NCBI GenBank assembly: GCA_019188255.1
Contig: JAETXT010000013.1
Span: forward strand, 2,232,001-2,296,000
DNA length: 64,000 nucleotides
Direction of reading: 5' to 3'
From: Verticillium longisporum
Taxonomy: Eukaryota > Ascomycota > Sordariomycetes > Glomerellales > Plectosphaerellaceae
Shown here: positions 35,331 through 45,931 of the stretch, piece by piece
How positions within the stretch are numbered: position 1 is the first letter of the stretch
Layout: the number at the start of each line of letters is the position of its first letter
The notes under the pieces: generated by a model
Databases searched by the model: none
What the model was told of the DNA's origin: nothing
The model's input: only the letters and a program-made list of their open reading frames with translations
Program-made: the position numbers and the translations under genes

Positions 35331-37037
35331 ATGACGTCTCTACCGATTCATGGAAATGGCACCTCGAGCCCTGTAGACGGGCCGAGCGAGGCCAAGAAGC
35401 AAATTTTGCTCAACGCGTTTGACATGTCGACCGTGGGACATCTCTCACCCGGTCAGTGGAAGGTTTGCTCGCACTCTGCTCCGGGATTGAATTATGAGCT
35501 CAAGTTTTTCTAGAACCCTGCCGACAAATCCGCGAGCAAGCGAGACTTGCAATACTGGATAGACCTGGCAAAGCTGCTGGAGCGCGGTGGCATCAATGCT
35601 CTCTTCCTGGCGGATACCTACGGAGGGTGAGACCGTCCTGACCCAGAACTGCGAAAAGAGTCAACTGACAAGCGAATCGTAGATATGATACATATGAGGG
35701 CAGTCTGGACAACTGTATTCGCCGTGCCGCACAATGGCCCATGACAGACCCGACCATCGTACGCTCAGCTCAGCTCAATCCGCTCTCAAGTTCATGTTTT
35801 AAGGATGAGCCAATCTAACAAAAATCTAAGCCAATTAGTGCCATGGCTGCTGTTACGAAGAATCTCTCTTTTGCCATCACAGCGTCAACCTCCTTCGAGC
35901 CCCCTTTTCTCCTTGCGAAGAGGTTTTCAAGTCTCGATCACTTCACACGCGGCCGCATTGGGTGGAACATTGTCACCAGCTGGAAGAAGAGCGCCTTTAA
36001 AGCCATTGGTATCGACAGCCCGACTCCACATGACGAGCGTTACCTGCAGGCAGATGAATATCTGCGCGTGCTGTACAAGTGAGTGGTGGCCCAGCACGAC
36101 ACTCGTCTGATCTTCAGACTAACACAAAAAAGGCTCTGGGAGGGCTCGTGGGCGGACGATGCGATTAACCCAGATCCCGAAAACGACAGCTACGCGGATC
36201 CCGACAAGATCCGGACGATTCACCATCATGGCAAGTTCTTCAACCTCGACACGAGGCACATCGTGGACCCTTCACCGCAGAGGACGCCTTTCCTCTTCCA
36301 AGCGGGCACATCTTCGGCAGGGTCCAATTTTGCGGCCTCTCACGCCGAAGGCATCTTTGTGTCCTCGCACTCGCCGGCACTTCTGAAGCCCAAGGTGCAG
36401 GAGATTCGACGACAGGCAGCCAGCCTCGGCCGCGACCCGCAGTCTGTCAAGTTTTTGCAACGTTCACGCCGATCGTCGGCCGCACCGACGAAGAGGCCCA
36501 AGAAAAGTTGGCCGAGCTCAAAAAGTACGCTTCCACCATTGGCGGTCTCGTGCTCGTCAGCGGCTGGACGGGCATCGACCTGTCCAAGATTCCACTCGAC
36601 CAAGAGGTGACGGCGGCCGACTCGCTCGAGGCCCACAAGGTGCGCAGTATCCTGGACGCCTTCACGACGACAAGCGAGCATGTGCCCAAGTGGACGCCTC
36701 GCGTCATCGCAGAGAGGGCCGCCATCGGTGGTCTCGGCCCCGTCTCGGTCGGAAGCCCGAAAAAGTGGCCGATGAGATGGAGCACTGGATTCGGGAGGGC
36801 GACCTCGACGGGTTCAACATTGGCTACGTCACAACGCCGGGGACGTTTGAGGACGTTGTCGATCTGCTGGTACCGGAGCTCCGTCGCAGGGGGCTCTACA
36901 CCGAGGCGCCGGCCGCGGACGAGCAGCTGACGGCGCGCGAGCGGGTGTACGGTAGGGGCCAGAAGGGGCTCAGGGATGACCACCCTGGGTCGCGGTACAA
37001 GTACGACGTGTTCGAGGAGGACGGGCCGCCCGCCTAG
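35331..37037 (+). CDS. Flavin-dependent monooxygenase, LLM class (NtaA/SnaA/DszA-like), copy 2 (two frame breaks)
   Basis: Paralogue of the gene at 25080-26761, with the same chemistry class (FMNH2-dependent oxygenation). Exons are 35331-35462, 35514-35626, 35683-35758, 35831-36078 and 36133-37037, introns 51-72 bp. Motifs match copy 1: NALFLADTYGGYDTY, HFTRGRIGWNIVTSWKKSA, DPSPQRTPFLFQAGTSSAGS and GDLDGFNIGYV. Two bases are missing, at T5 36452-36456 (six expected, joining QSVKF to FATFTPIVGRTDEEA) and at C3 36756-36758 (four expected, joining VSVGSP to EKVADEMEHWI). Correcting both gives 491 residues, the same length as copy 1. Its intron positions differ from copy 1, so the duplication is old or the two were acquired separately. 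Confidence 0.88.
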
Positions 37038-37740
37038 GGATCGCGTCGCGCGCGTGCCGACAGCCAGGCTGTCCTGGATGTCGGAGGCGTAGCGACGATT
37101 TTGAAATCGAGGCCAGCGGCTAAACGCTTGAGGGAGGCCTACAGGTGATGACGAACTAAAGCGCCTGAATAACAATAATCCCCGTTCTGCCAAGTTCTTC
37201 TGTTAGGGCCCCGCGCGATAGCACGCAGGCGACTTGTCCATGCAGAACCCTGTCGTTTGTTCGTAAACACGTGGGGTGAGAGTGGTCATCGTACATGGTG
37301 GCATGGTGACAACCGGGGAACCCTGGACCCCTCCCTCCATCCTGCCCGTGTTGCCGTTTGTTGGTAAGCCATCCCACGCTCATTGCCTGATTCAGGATTG
37401 GTTGAGTCGAAGTTTGGACTCGAATCATTTCGAGGGCGGATGAAATGCCGAAGGACAACAGCGCCATGGTGGTAATCTATCACGCAATCTGTCTGGTGCG
37501 GGACTCGGGGAGCACGCAATGCCTCACCTGCGTATCGCCCTATTGCCCCTCCGATCGACATGCCTCCGACTGCGGCCCCTCCCCCAAAGAAGAGGTTGGA
37601 TAGATGTCGGTGATAGGGTCGCAGGCGAACCCCTTTTCTCCCCAAATGCGACTTTTGAATGTATAACTGGCGGGAAAGGGTGTATCTCACCGTAGTATTT
37701 GCATCCCGTACCATATCATTCGGCATCTCCCATCACCAAC
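37038..37740. promoter_or_regulatory. Intergenic region upstream of the reductase
   Basis: 703 bp between two plus-strand genes. No other gene was recognised. Confidence 0.45.
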
Positions 37741-39093
37741 ATGTCGAATATTGATCTTCCCAGCAGCCAGACGGTCCTGTTGCTGCATGGGCCGAAGAAG
37801 CCGTATGAAGTCACGACCGGCTATGCGATACCAGAGGTCAAGAGCGAGCATGAAGTTCTCGTGAGGGCCGAGACGTTTGGTTTGAACCCCATTGACTGGA
37901 AGGCACCGTAAGCCCTTTCAAGAAAGAGAGACCCTGACTGCAGTGCCGTCGCTGACTTTGGAGCCCCAGTGACTTCAACTTTGGAATTCCAGTGCTGCCG
38001 TACATCGCCGGCAGGGAGCTCGTCGGCCGCGTTGTCAAGCCTTCCAAGCATGACTCGAGGGTACGTGAAGGCGATCAGGTGCTCGTCATCTCCACAGACT
38101 ACCGAGACCTGCGCAAAGCCGGCTTTCAGGAATACGTCGTGTCTTCAGACTTCAACACGGTTCGCATCCCGCCGAACGTCCCGAGACAGCCGGGCGCCAC
38201 GATCGGCGTGGCCTACGTGGCGGCCGTCCTGTCCCTCGGCGTGTGCATGGGTGTCGACTTTTCCAGCATCCTCGACGGGCCCGACCTGCTGCAGGTTGTG
38301 CGGTCGGTCGAGCCGGACCTGCTGCCGCAAGATGTCAGGCAGGAATGCCTTTCGGGCATCCACGACCGGGAGCGGGCAGTGCCGGGCGACTGGCTGGCCA
38401 TCTGGGGAGGTCAGTTTTGTGGGAAAACAACTCGTTGAAAACATGCTGACACTGGCTCCAGGCTCGTCGACATCAGCCAATCTCGCCGTCCAGCTAGCCC
38501 GTCTGGTGGGCCTTCGCGTCGTGATCATTGTCGACAAGGCCAAGCACGGCCTGCGCCTGGCGGACCACGGGGTCCTGCGCCCAGACCTCCTCGTCGACAG
38601 CCACTCGCCAGCGCGGGCCGTCGAGATCATCCGCGCCAACGTCGGCAAGAAGCTCCGGTTCGCGCTCGACACGACGGGTCGCGACTCGGCCAAGTCGCTG
38701 CTGGACGCGCTGACGCCGGACGATGAGCTGGAGGGTGTCAAGGTCGGGGAGGAAAAGACGACGACGACGACGACGACACCGCCGCCGAGCCCTCCCGACA
38801 CGCCGCGGAGGCAGAGGAGCCAGTCGGCCCATCTCGTCGGCTTGACGGGCTTGCCCAAGGGCCAGGCGCCCAAGGGCGTCGCGTACCATACCGTTCCCAT
38901 CAAGATCTTCCACGAGGTGCCGGCTGTCGGCGAGGCGCTCGTGCTGTGGCTCGAGAGGCTGCTGGCGAGCGGATTAGTGAAGCCGCCCGAGGTGCTCGCA
39001 GCGGAGCAGGGCTTTGACGGCGTGAACAGAGGCCTCGATCGGATGCGAAAAGGCGAGATCTCAGGTGGCCGCATGGTCGTCGACATTAGCTAG
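37741..39093 (+). CDS. Medium-chain dehydrogenase/reductase (zinc-independent, ToxD/enoyl-reductase-like)
   Basis: NAD(P)H-dependent reductase of the MDR superfamily. Exons are 37741-37907, 37970-38409 and 38462-39093, introns 62 and 52 bp; the 412-residue frame is intact. The GroES-like half shows EVLVRAETFGLNPIDWKAPD and IAGRELVGRVV. The cofactor half has IWGGSSTSANLAVQLARLVG, the nucleotide-binding loop. Zinc-binding cysteine clusters of classical alcohol dehydrogenases are absent, pointing to the quinone/enoyl reductase branch. A low-complexity TTTTTTTPPPSPPDTP insert lies near residue 290. It lies in the middle of the oxygenase block, where it could reduce a double bond or carbonyl of a pathway intermediate. 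Confidence 0.88.
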
Positions 39094-39237
39094 GCTGGCA
39101 GCATCAAAAAAGCAAGAACAATAGAATGGTGCGATTGATTAGCCTTGAGGTCTCTGCATGCTTGAGTACGGCGCATTGTTCCACTCATTGGTCCTGGATT
39201 ATTATACTTGGGTTTTCTTGTCGTACATCTCCGACGG

Positions 39238-40062
39238 TTACAGCTTGGCCTTGCCGGCCTTGAGCTCGGCAGCAAACTTCTTCCCCGCCGCGATCCTCTC
39301 AGCTTCGAGCTTCTCCCTCCGGTTCCAGATGGCCTCGGTGGTCTCAAAGTTCTCCTGGTGCAGCAGATGGGCGCTCTCCTTCCACATCTCGGCCTTGAGC
39401 ACGCTGTAGACGCCAGACTTGCCCCTCTGGGTCAGCTTGCGGTCGGCGATGAGCTTGAGGGCCTCGTCGAGGCCGCCGAGGGCATCCACGAGACCGGCCT
39501 CGAGGGCGGCAGGGCCCGGGAAGCGCTTGGCCTCGAGAACAATCTCCTGGTAGATGCGCGGCGAGGTGCACTTGATGCGAAAGATGGAGGACATGGCGGG
39601 CTTCAGAGGGGCGCCAAACTCGAGCTCGTTCATGCAGAGGAAGCCCTTGCTGGGGTTCATGACGCGGTAGTCGTGGTGCATGGCCGTCATGAAACCGCCG
39701 GCAAAGGCGTGGCCGGGGATGAGGGACACGGTGGGCATGGGGTAGGTGAGCAAGCGGTGGTAGAGCTTGTAGAGCGAGTCTGTCCAGAAGCCGGGCGTGG
39801 TGAAGGCATGATCGAGATCGAGGCCGTTGGAGTAGAACTTGGAAATGGCAGAGGTCGTGACGAGGACACCGACAGGGTGACCAAACTCGATGATGTCGAG
39901 GGCCGTGAGGAAGGCGCGGCAGAAGGGCGTCGTCAGGCGGTTGTCCGGAGGCGAGGACCAGGTGAGGAGATAGACGAGGGGCGCAGGAGACGTGCAGACG
40001 ATGGAGCCACCGACGTGGTCACCGAGGGCGGGGATGGGCACCGTGAAGAGGGCGTCGGCCAT
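39238..40062 (-). CDS. Peroxisomal enoyl-CoA hydratase/isomerase (crotonase family)
   Basis: Crotonase-fold enzyme acting on acyl-CoA thioesters, by hydration or double-bond shift. The intact 274-residue frame begins at the ATG at 40060-40062. The crotonase core is visible: FYSNGLDLDHAF (oxyanion-hole region) and IPGHAFAGGFMTAMHHDYRVM (second oxyanion loop). The chain ends in KAGKAKL; the terminal AKL is a type 1 peroxisomal targeting signal, as in yeast Eci1-type isomerases. It faces the reductase gene tail to tail with a 144-bp gap. In the cluster it offers an entry point of a CoA-activated product into beta-oxidation. Confidence 0.92.
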   Translation of the reverse strand: MADALFTVPIPALGDHVGGSIVCTSPAPLVYLLTWSSPPDNRLTTPFCRAFLTALDIIEFGHPVGVLVTTSAISKFYSNGLDLDHAFTTPGFWTDSLYKLYHRLLTYPMPTVSLIPGHAFAGGFMTAMHHDYRVMNPSKGFLCMNELEFGAPLKPAMSSIFRIKCTSPRIYQEIVLEAKRFPGPAALEAGLVDALGGLDEALKLIADRKLTQRGKSGVYSVLKAEMWKESAHLLHQENFETTEAIWNRREKLEAERIAAGKKFAAELKAGKAKL

Positions 40063-41077
40063 GGTGCTGTCTGCCGGGTGCTGTTTGCAGGGTGCTGTTT
40101 GCGGGGATGGACGGAGCTGTCGTTGATGGTGTAGTCGTCAATGGTGTTGTCAAGACGTTGAAATGGGTCGAGACTTGTGAGCAAACGCGAGCAAAAGAAA
40201 ATGCTCTGAGATTCTTACGCTGCAACGAATTTCCAACGGTGATGATCGGTGTCGAGCAGATGAACAGCAGCAAGGCGAGAGTTGAAGAGGATCGCCGCCG
40301 TGAGGCCCTGGTTGCCTGGTTCAGACCTCGGTTCGGCAGTGGAGGGAAGCACCCTAGGTGCTACTAAGTATGCAGCCCCGCGCAGCCTGACGGACCTCGC
40401 TCCACGATGAATAATCAGCAAATATGGTTCATAGAGTCATCAGACTGCCGAGCGGAAGATGAACGATCGATTCAAAATGTTTGGAATGACCTTTTGGAGA
40501 TGCCAAGGGATCCGAAGACTCGTCCTGGAGAGAGGAAGGAAGCACGTGAAGGGGCATGGATGGGATGTGCCGGAAGGCATGGGATTGCTGACATAAGGCG
40601 TAACCAGCCACACTGTCTCCAGTCTCGAAGCTACCCCGCTATTGTGGCTGGTGCCATCTATCTCACATGACGACATCTAGTCCATGTCCAATCACGAAAC
40701 GAGCTCAGCTCTGCGTAAGGTAGTAACGATTTCCCGCGCGCTCTGGGCGCATTAAATGCAACTCACTGGCAAGTATACCGCGCGCGCGGCCTTTTGATGA
40801 TTAAGGTTCCCGACTGCTTGCCCAACGGAACTCCGGTCCCTGGCCGAAGCCGGGCGTATATTACTGATGGCACGGCACCAAAGCTGGTGTCTCGTCGTGC
40901 ATGGTCAACGGCAACCCCTCGCCAACGTGCCTGCCTGCCTTGGGTCTTGACGCAATTGAGAGCCTCCTTCCCCCATCCTCCATCCTTCATCCAGAGCCTC
41001 ACCCGACTGAGCTCTGATCACTGCCAAACCCTTCTCTAAACCTCGACTTCCTCTTGCATCCCGCATTCGACCTCATC
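40063..41077. promoter_or_regulatory. Divergent intergenic region between hydratase and FAD-monooxygenase
   Basis: A 1-kb region between two divergently transcribed genes. No coding frame carries a known motif. It should contain both promoters; no binding site could be assigned. Confidence 0.5.
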
Positions 41078-42313
41078 ATGGCGCCGAAGCCCATCCTCAT
41101 CTCCGGCGGCGGCATCGCCGCGCTGCTGCTGGCGCACTACCTGCACCGCTCCAACATTCCCGTTCTCGTCTTTGAGCGGGATGCGTCCATCGTCTTCCGC
41201 GCCCAGGGCTACCGCCTGCGCCTCTCGGCCGAGGGTCTCGACGCCATCGAGGCAGCCCTCGGCCCGCAGGCGTTTCAAAGGTTTTACGACGCCTGCGGCA
41301 AGACGGGCGGCGCCGGCGTCTCGGCCATCGACCCGCTGACGGGCGAGACGCTCGGCAGCAGCAGCAGCAGAGCGCCGTCCGTGGCGCGCGAGCCGCTGAC
41401 GAGCAGGGACGGCAAGGTCGTCGGCATCTCGCGCGGCGACATGCGCAGGCTCTTCCTCGAGGGCCTCGAGGACAAGGTGCGGTGGAGCCACCACGTCAAG
41501 GGCTACGAGAAGACGGACGGCGGCGTGCGTCTTGTCTTCGCCGACGGCAGCACGAGCGAGGAGGGCGCCCTGCTCGTCGGCGGCGAGGGCGTGCGCAGCG
41601 AGGTGGCGCGGCAGCTCACCGACGGCGCCGTCAAGGTGTACGACCTCGGGGCGCGCGGCATCCACGGCCAGGCGCCGACGACGGCGTTCCTGGGGCTCGG
41701 CGAGGGCGTGTTCCGCCTCGTCGACGACACGACGCAGCCCGACGACGGCATGGTCTTTGTCATCACCAACGTGCGCGCCGGCGACATGCACGACCCGAAC
41801 GTGGTCTTTGGGTGGACGATGCTCGGTTCGCCGGGCGTCATCAAGGCGCCGAGCGACGACTACGCCATCACGGGCGCACCGGCGGCCCGGATCGCCAAGG
41901 CGCTGACGGCACACTGGCACGCGCGCGTGAAGCCCCTGTTTGACAACATGAACGAGCAGGAAGCGGCGTTTTGGAAGATTTCGTGCTCGGACCCGAACGG
42001 CGTGCCCACGTGGACGAACGAGCCGCGCGTGACCGTCATGGGCGATGCCATCCATGCCATGACGCCTGCTGGCGGCAACGGCGCGAACACGGCGGTGCGC
42101 GACGCGGCTCTCCTCGGCAGGCTCCTCGTCGAAGCCTGGGAGCGCGGCGACGGCGAGCACTGGCGGGGCGTGACCGAGGCGTACGAGACGGAGATGCGTG
42201 TGTACGGCAGCGAGGCGGTCAAGGCGAGCTTCGGACAGGCGACGAGCCAGTGGAAGGTCAAGATTGACCTGGCGACGGCGCCGACGATTAACGAGTACGT
42301 GGCGCCCAACTGA
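41078..42313 (+). CDS. FAD-dependent monooxygenase (aromatic hydroxylase family)
   Basis: Group A flavoprotein hydroxylase using NAD(P)H and oxygen; relatives act on salicylate, other phenols or secondary metabolites. The ATG is 41078-41080 and the 411-residue frame is intact and intronless. Motifs: the dinucleotide-binding PILISGGGIAALLLAHYL at the N-terminus (GxGxxA/G), a basic ISRGDMRRLF, the DG-type ALLVGGEGVRSEVARQL, and the FAD ribityl motif VTVMGDAIHAMTPAGGNGAN near residue 325. No transmembrane helix is seen. It is the last gene of the oxidative block on this side; a decamer tandem repeat starts right behind its stop codon. Confidence 0.92.
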   Translation: MAPKPILISGGGIAALLLAHYLHRSNIPVLVFERDASIVFRAQGYRLRLSAEGLDAIEAALGPQAFQRFYDACGKTGGAGVSAIDPLTGETLGSSSSRAPSVAREPLTSRDGKVVGISRGDMRRLFLEGLEDKVRWSHHVKGYEKTDGGVRLVFADGSTSEEGALLVGGEGVRSEVARQLTDGAVKVYDLGARGIHGQAPTTAFLGLGEGVFRLVDDTTQPDDGMVFVITNVRAGDMHDPNVVFGWTMLGSPGVIKAPSDDYAITGAPAARIAKALTAHWHARVKPLFDNMNEQEAAFWKISCSDPNGVPTWTNEPRVTVMGDAIHAMTPAGGNGANTAVRDAALLGRLLVEAWERGDGEHWRGVTEAYETEMRVYGSEAVKASFGQATSQWKVKIDLATAPTINEYVAPN

Positions 42314-42317
42314 GCGG

Positions 42318-42367
42318 ATGTCAAGGCATGTCAAGGCATGTCAAGGCGTGTCAAGGCATGTCAAGGC
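42318..42367. repeat. Decamer tandem repeat
   Basis: Five units of ATGTCAAGGC (the third-to-fourth junction has GTG), starting 5 bp after the stop of the FAD-monooxygenase gene. Confidence 0.9.
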
Positions 42368-42742
42368 AGGTGTAATGAGATATCGAGACAGACGCGATAG
42401 TGATTGAAGCGAATATTCTATCCTACACATTGTCGTTCCTCGCTTTGCGTGATTGAATAATGCATCTGACAGCAACTCTGAGGGGGCATAGGGCATCTCA
42501 TCATCTGCTGAGTCAGCCGCCGGCAACAAGGTCCGAAGACCCGACAGTTCGCACACGCAAACGTGGGGCGGCGGATTCTTCCAGATCCCTTCCCTCCCAA
42601 GCCCAAGGCTTCCATCCTGGCTCTCCAAGCCTCGATCCTGGCTCTCCAAGCCTCCACCACAACGACCAAACGGCCACTTCCAAACCGTCGAGCCTCGCCC
42701 CCTGTCTCTGTCCAATTGCCCTTGTCCGATGCTGCTCCACGT

Positions 42743-42746
<4 letters not shown>

Positions 42747-42774
<28 letters not shown>
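42747..42774. repeat. CAGGCA hexamer microsatellite
   Basis: Four to five copies of the hexamer CAGGCA. Confidence 0.85.
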
Positions 42775-43317
42775 CCCACAAGAGACGGTGCGGAGAAACA
42801 GGCACCAGGATACCATCGCTCTCGGTCCGACCTCGTGCTAGGAACAGACGGGACTAGCTTTCGTCCGCCTCGTCTGGCTTCGGGTCTCTCTTTGTCGCCG
42901 CTGTCAGCCTGCCCCCTCGCGGTTCAGTCGGATCCCCGGCTTTTTCTCCAGATTCTTTCTCCCACTCCTACCCGCCGCGGACCTCTACTTCCCCGACTTG
43001 TCCGCTGGCGCCCTTGGCCCCAACGACGACGACGCTCTGCAGCTTGCCAGACCATTTTTTCTTCTCCTAGGTACCATGTTGCATGGCTTTGCTTACGAGT
43101 CTGACATTTCCCTCTACGTCAGTCCGCCGACCTCTTTCTGCTCTGCCTTGATCGATACTTCCGATCGGCATTGAGTATTCTTCCGGCCCTGCCGAGCTTC
43201 CTCCCCCTTCTGCAGCCCGACTTGCATCCTCAACTCGCTCTGGCGGTGGCCCTCACCTCGCCGACGACAGCCCGTCCCCCTCCACCTCTGAGGCGCCCGC
43301 CTCGACCTACTTCCATC

Positions 43318-45290
43318 ATGCCCGACAAACAGATCACCACCATATCCTACGCTGCCGGCGCCTCCCTTGCCGCCATCGCTCTCGTCTACGTCTTTGCTCC
43401 CAATTTCGCCATTGACGAGGCCGCCACATCGTCCTCACGCAAAAAGGCGTCGTCGGCCTGCGCAACTATGCCAACGACTGCTTCATCAACTCGACCCTCC
43501 AGGCCCTCGCCGGCCTGGGCGACCTCCGCATCTACCTGATCCGCGAGACGCACAGGCGGTACATCGAGGACCCCGCCGTCTACGCCCATCTCGTCCAGCC
43601 GGCAGGCCAGGCGCTGCCGCAGTGGAAGCTGCAGAACCTCCAAAAGGGCATCGTCTCGCAGGGCCTCAAAGATATGCTCGACGCCCTCAACGAGAGGCCC
43701 ATCTACAAGAAGAGCACCTCGGCCGCCGACTTTGTCAGGGTCCTCGAGCAGGCCTTTAAGCAGCGCATCAGCCGCCAGCAGCAGGATGCGCAGGAGTTTC
43801 TGCAGATCGTCGCCGAGCGTCTCAAGGACGAGTACCACGCCGGCGCGCGCGCCAGGGCCCACGCGAGGAACGCCGTCGCCCAGGGCACCATTGCTTCGCA
43901 GCCCGTCGACGGCGTCGCTTTTCAGGAGAGGCTTGAAGGTCTGGCGGCGGCGACGGCGGCGGCGGCGGCAGACCCGAACAACTCGGGTAGCGCCACGGGG
44001 ACCGACTCTTCGGCCAACCCCACGCCACCCACGATACAGACCAACGGTGTCGTGCCGAATGCGCTGCAGGACGAGGACGAGGGCTTCCCCATGGAGGGTC
44101 AGCACGAATCGCAGCTCGAGTGCCAGACGTGCGGCCACAAGTCGCCGCCGAAAACCGAGACGTTTGTGACCCTGACCCTCCGCGTCCCGCAGGTCAGGTC
44201 GACGACGCTGAGCTCGTGCTTTGACGAGATATTCAAGACGGAGTACATTGACGACTTCAAGTGCGAAAAGTGCCGCCTCGTGCACGCCGAGGAAATGCTC
44301 AAGAAGGAGATTGAAAAGTCCCCGTCCGACAGCTTCCGGCACGCCAAGACGCAAGAGCTCAAGAAGCTGCAGCACGCCATTGCGTTCGACCCCGACAACG
44401 TCCCCGAAGACGTGACGCTGCCGGACTCGCGCTACGCGCCCAAGCGGCGCATCGCGCGCTCCGCCCGCATCACAAAGTTCCCCAAGGTCCTCACGATCCA
44501 CCTCTCGCGCTCCATCTACGAGACGCAGGCCTCGACCAAGAACTCGGCCAAGGTCTCCTTCCCCGAGTCCCTGCCCCTCGGCGGCCTGACCGACCGCCGC
44601 CGCTACAAGCTCATCGCCCTCGTCACGCACAAGGGCAGCCACCACAGCGGCCACTACGAGTCGTTCCGCCGCCAGACCATTGTCCACGCGCCCTACCCCA
44701 ACCTCAACACGTTCCAGCCCGCCGGCATCTACAGCAAGTCGGCGTCGCCGAGCTCGACGCCCCGGCTCGACGCCCTCTCCCGCGGCGACAGCCCCGCCGT
44801 CTCGACCCCGGACCTGCCGCTGACGGCCAACTCGTCCACCCACTCGCTGGCGTCCGACGCCTCGCCCTCGCTGCCCCGCTCCCTGCGCCAGCGCCTGAGC
44901 CCGACATCCGCGCCCCGCGGCGGCGACGACGCCAACGGCACGCCGCACCGGGAGCGGGACGACACGGCGAGCCTCCGCTCGGTCGCCGCGTCCACGCGCT
45001 CGGCCCTCTCGCGCATCTCCCGGTCACGCGACCGCGGCGGCGGTAGCGGTTCCGTCTCCGTCTCCGGCACAGCGACGCCCGTCGATGGCGCGACGCCCAT
45101 GGCCGTGCCGCCGGCGCCGAGGCCGCATCGGAAGCGCAAGACGCCGGACCGCTGGTGGCGCATCAGCGACGAGAAGATCCGCGAGGCCAAGACGGGCGAG
45201 GTCCTCGGCATGCAGAGGGAGGTGTACCTCCTCTTCTACGAGCTCGACAAGGACGACGACGGCAGCGGCGGAGGCGGGGATGCGTGTTAG
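43318..45290 (+). CDS. Membrane-anchored ubiquitin carboxyl-terminal hydrolase (Ubp16/USP30-like; one frame break)
   Basis: Cysteine protease removing ubiquitin from proteins. The N-terminus has a single hydrophobic helix, YAAGASLAAIALVYVFA (residues about 11-27), as in yeast Ubp16 and animal USP30 at the mitochondrial outer membrane. The cysteine box is GLRNYANDCFINSTLQAL, with Asn-Asp-Cys in place of the usual Asn-Thr-Cys; the QQQDAQEFL motif and a CxxC pair (CQTCGH and CEKCR) follow. The histidine box is GSHHSGHYESF. The two frames join at 43441-43447 (A5G2, one base short), where SRKK should run into GVVGLRNYAN; the corrected length is 657 residues. A Ser-rich insert lies after the histidine box, before the final WWRISDEKI strand. 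Confidence 0.88.
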
Positions 45291-45931
45291 GATGAGGACG
45301 CCGCGGGCGACGGCCAGGGGGCTGCGTGAGCAGGATGCTCGTCTTGTTCGGGCGCAGGGGTACGTCTCGCTGGCGTAGTGTTGTGATGAGACAAAGAGGC
45401 GACAGGCGACGGGCGACGGGCGACGGTGTGTATTTTGTACTATCTTGCATGAACGGCATGGTGGGCGTTTTTGCTGCATTGGATGCATAGATGAATTTTC
45501 TTGTTTTTTGGCTACAAGAATCTGCTCTGGTAGCTGGGGGCATTGGAAATCCCTGGCAGAGCGACCGCAGGCGACAGCCTACAAAAGTTGGACATTGAAC
45601 GTTGGGTGGAGAGCCGGGCAGGTTAGAAGAGAAGAGAGGTCGCGTGATCGGACGCAGACGCAGACGCAGACGCAGATTACACAGCCTTTGTACAGTAGAG
45701 CTAGATGAAGTGATTAGACTTGCCTCCCTCACTCCAGCGGCGCAGACGTCAACGATACACAGCAATGTCCGCATTCGAGAAACGCAAAAGGCCGCAAAGG
45801 CAAAAGGATAATGTTGTCATTACAAGGCATACCGCACCCAACTAGACCTATACTCCAGACGCCACTGTGCTACTGTGGATGGCCTCTATCCCTCGTGTAC
45901 TCGATCCGAGCCGTCCGTGCCCTCCGGCCGC
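45291..45931. other. Intergenic region (convergent 3' ends)
   Basis: Between two genes meeting tail to tail. Contains short purine-rich repeats of GACGGGCGACGG near 45410 and CAGACG near 45655. No gene was recognised. Confidence 0.5.

Larger units (their letters stand above)
42314..43317. promoter_or_regulatory. Upstream region of the ubiquitin protease gene
   Basis: Holds the decamer repeat, a near-duplicated 22-24-bp unit at about 42607-42655 (CTGGCTCTCCAAGCCTC twice), and a (CAGGCA)n microsatellite at 42747-42774. It is very pyrimidine-rich up to the ATG, as expected of a long fungal 5' leader. No other gene was recognised. Confidence 0.5.

Noticed and set aside
39208..40134. Plus-strand open frame opposite the enoyl-CoA hydratase/isomerase
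   Set aside because: Shadow of the crotonase gene; low-complexity Gly/Glu/Val composition.
41036..42334. Minus-strand open frame (432 codons) opposite the FAD-monooxygenase
   Set aside because: Arg/His/Ala-rich composition typical of an antisense frame. The plus strand carries clear flavoprotein motifs.
43386..44948. Long minus-strand open frame (520 codons) opposite the ubiquitin protease gene
   Set aside because: It is the GC-rich antisense shadow of a well-supported gene. Its translation is Arg/Val/Gly-rich with no domain.
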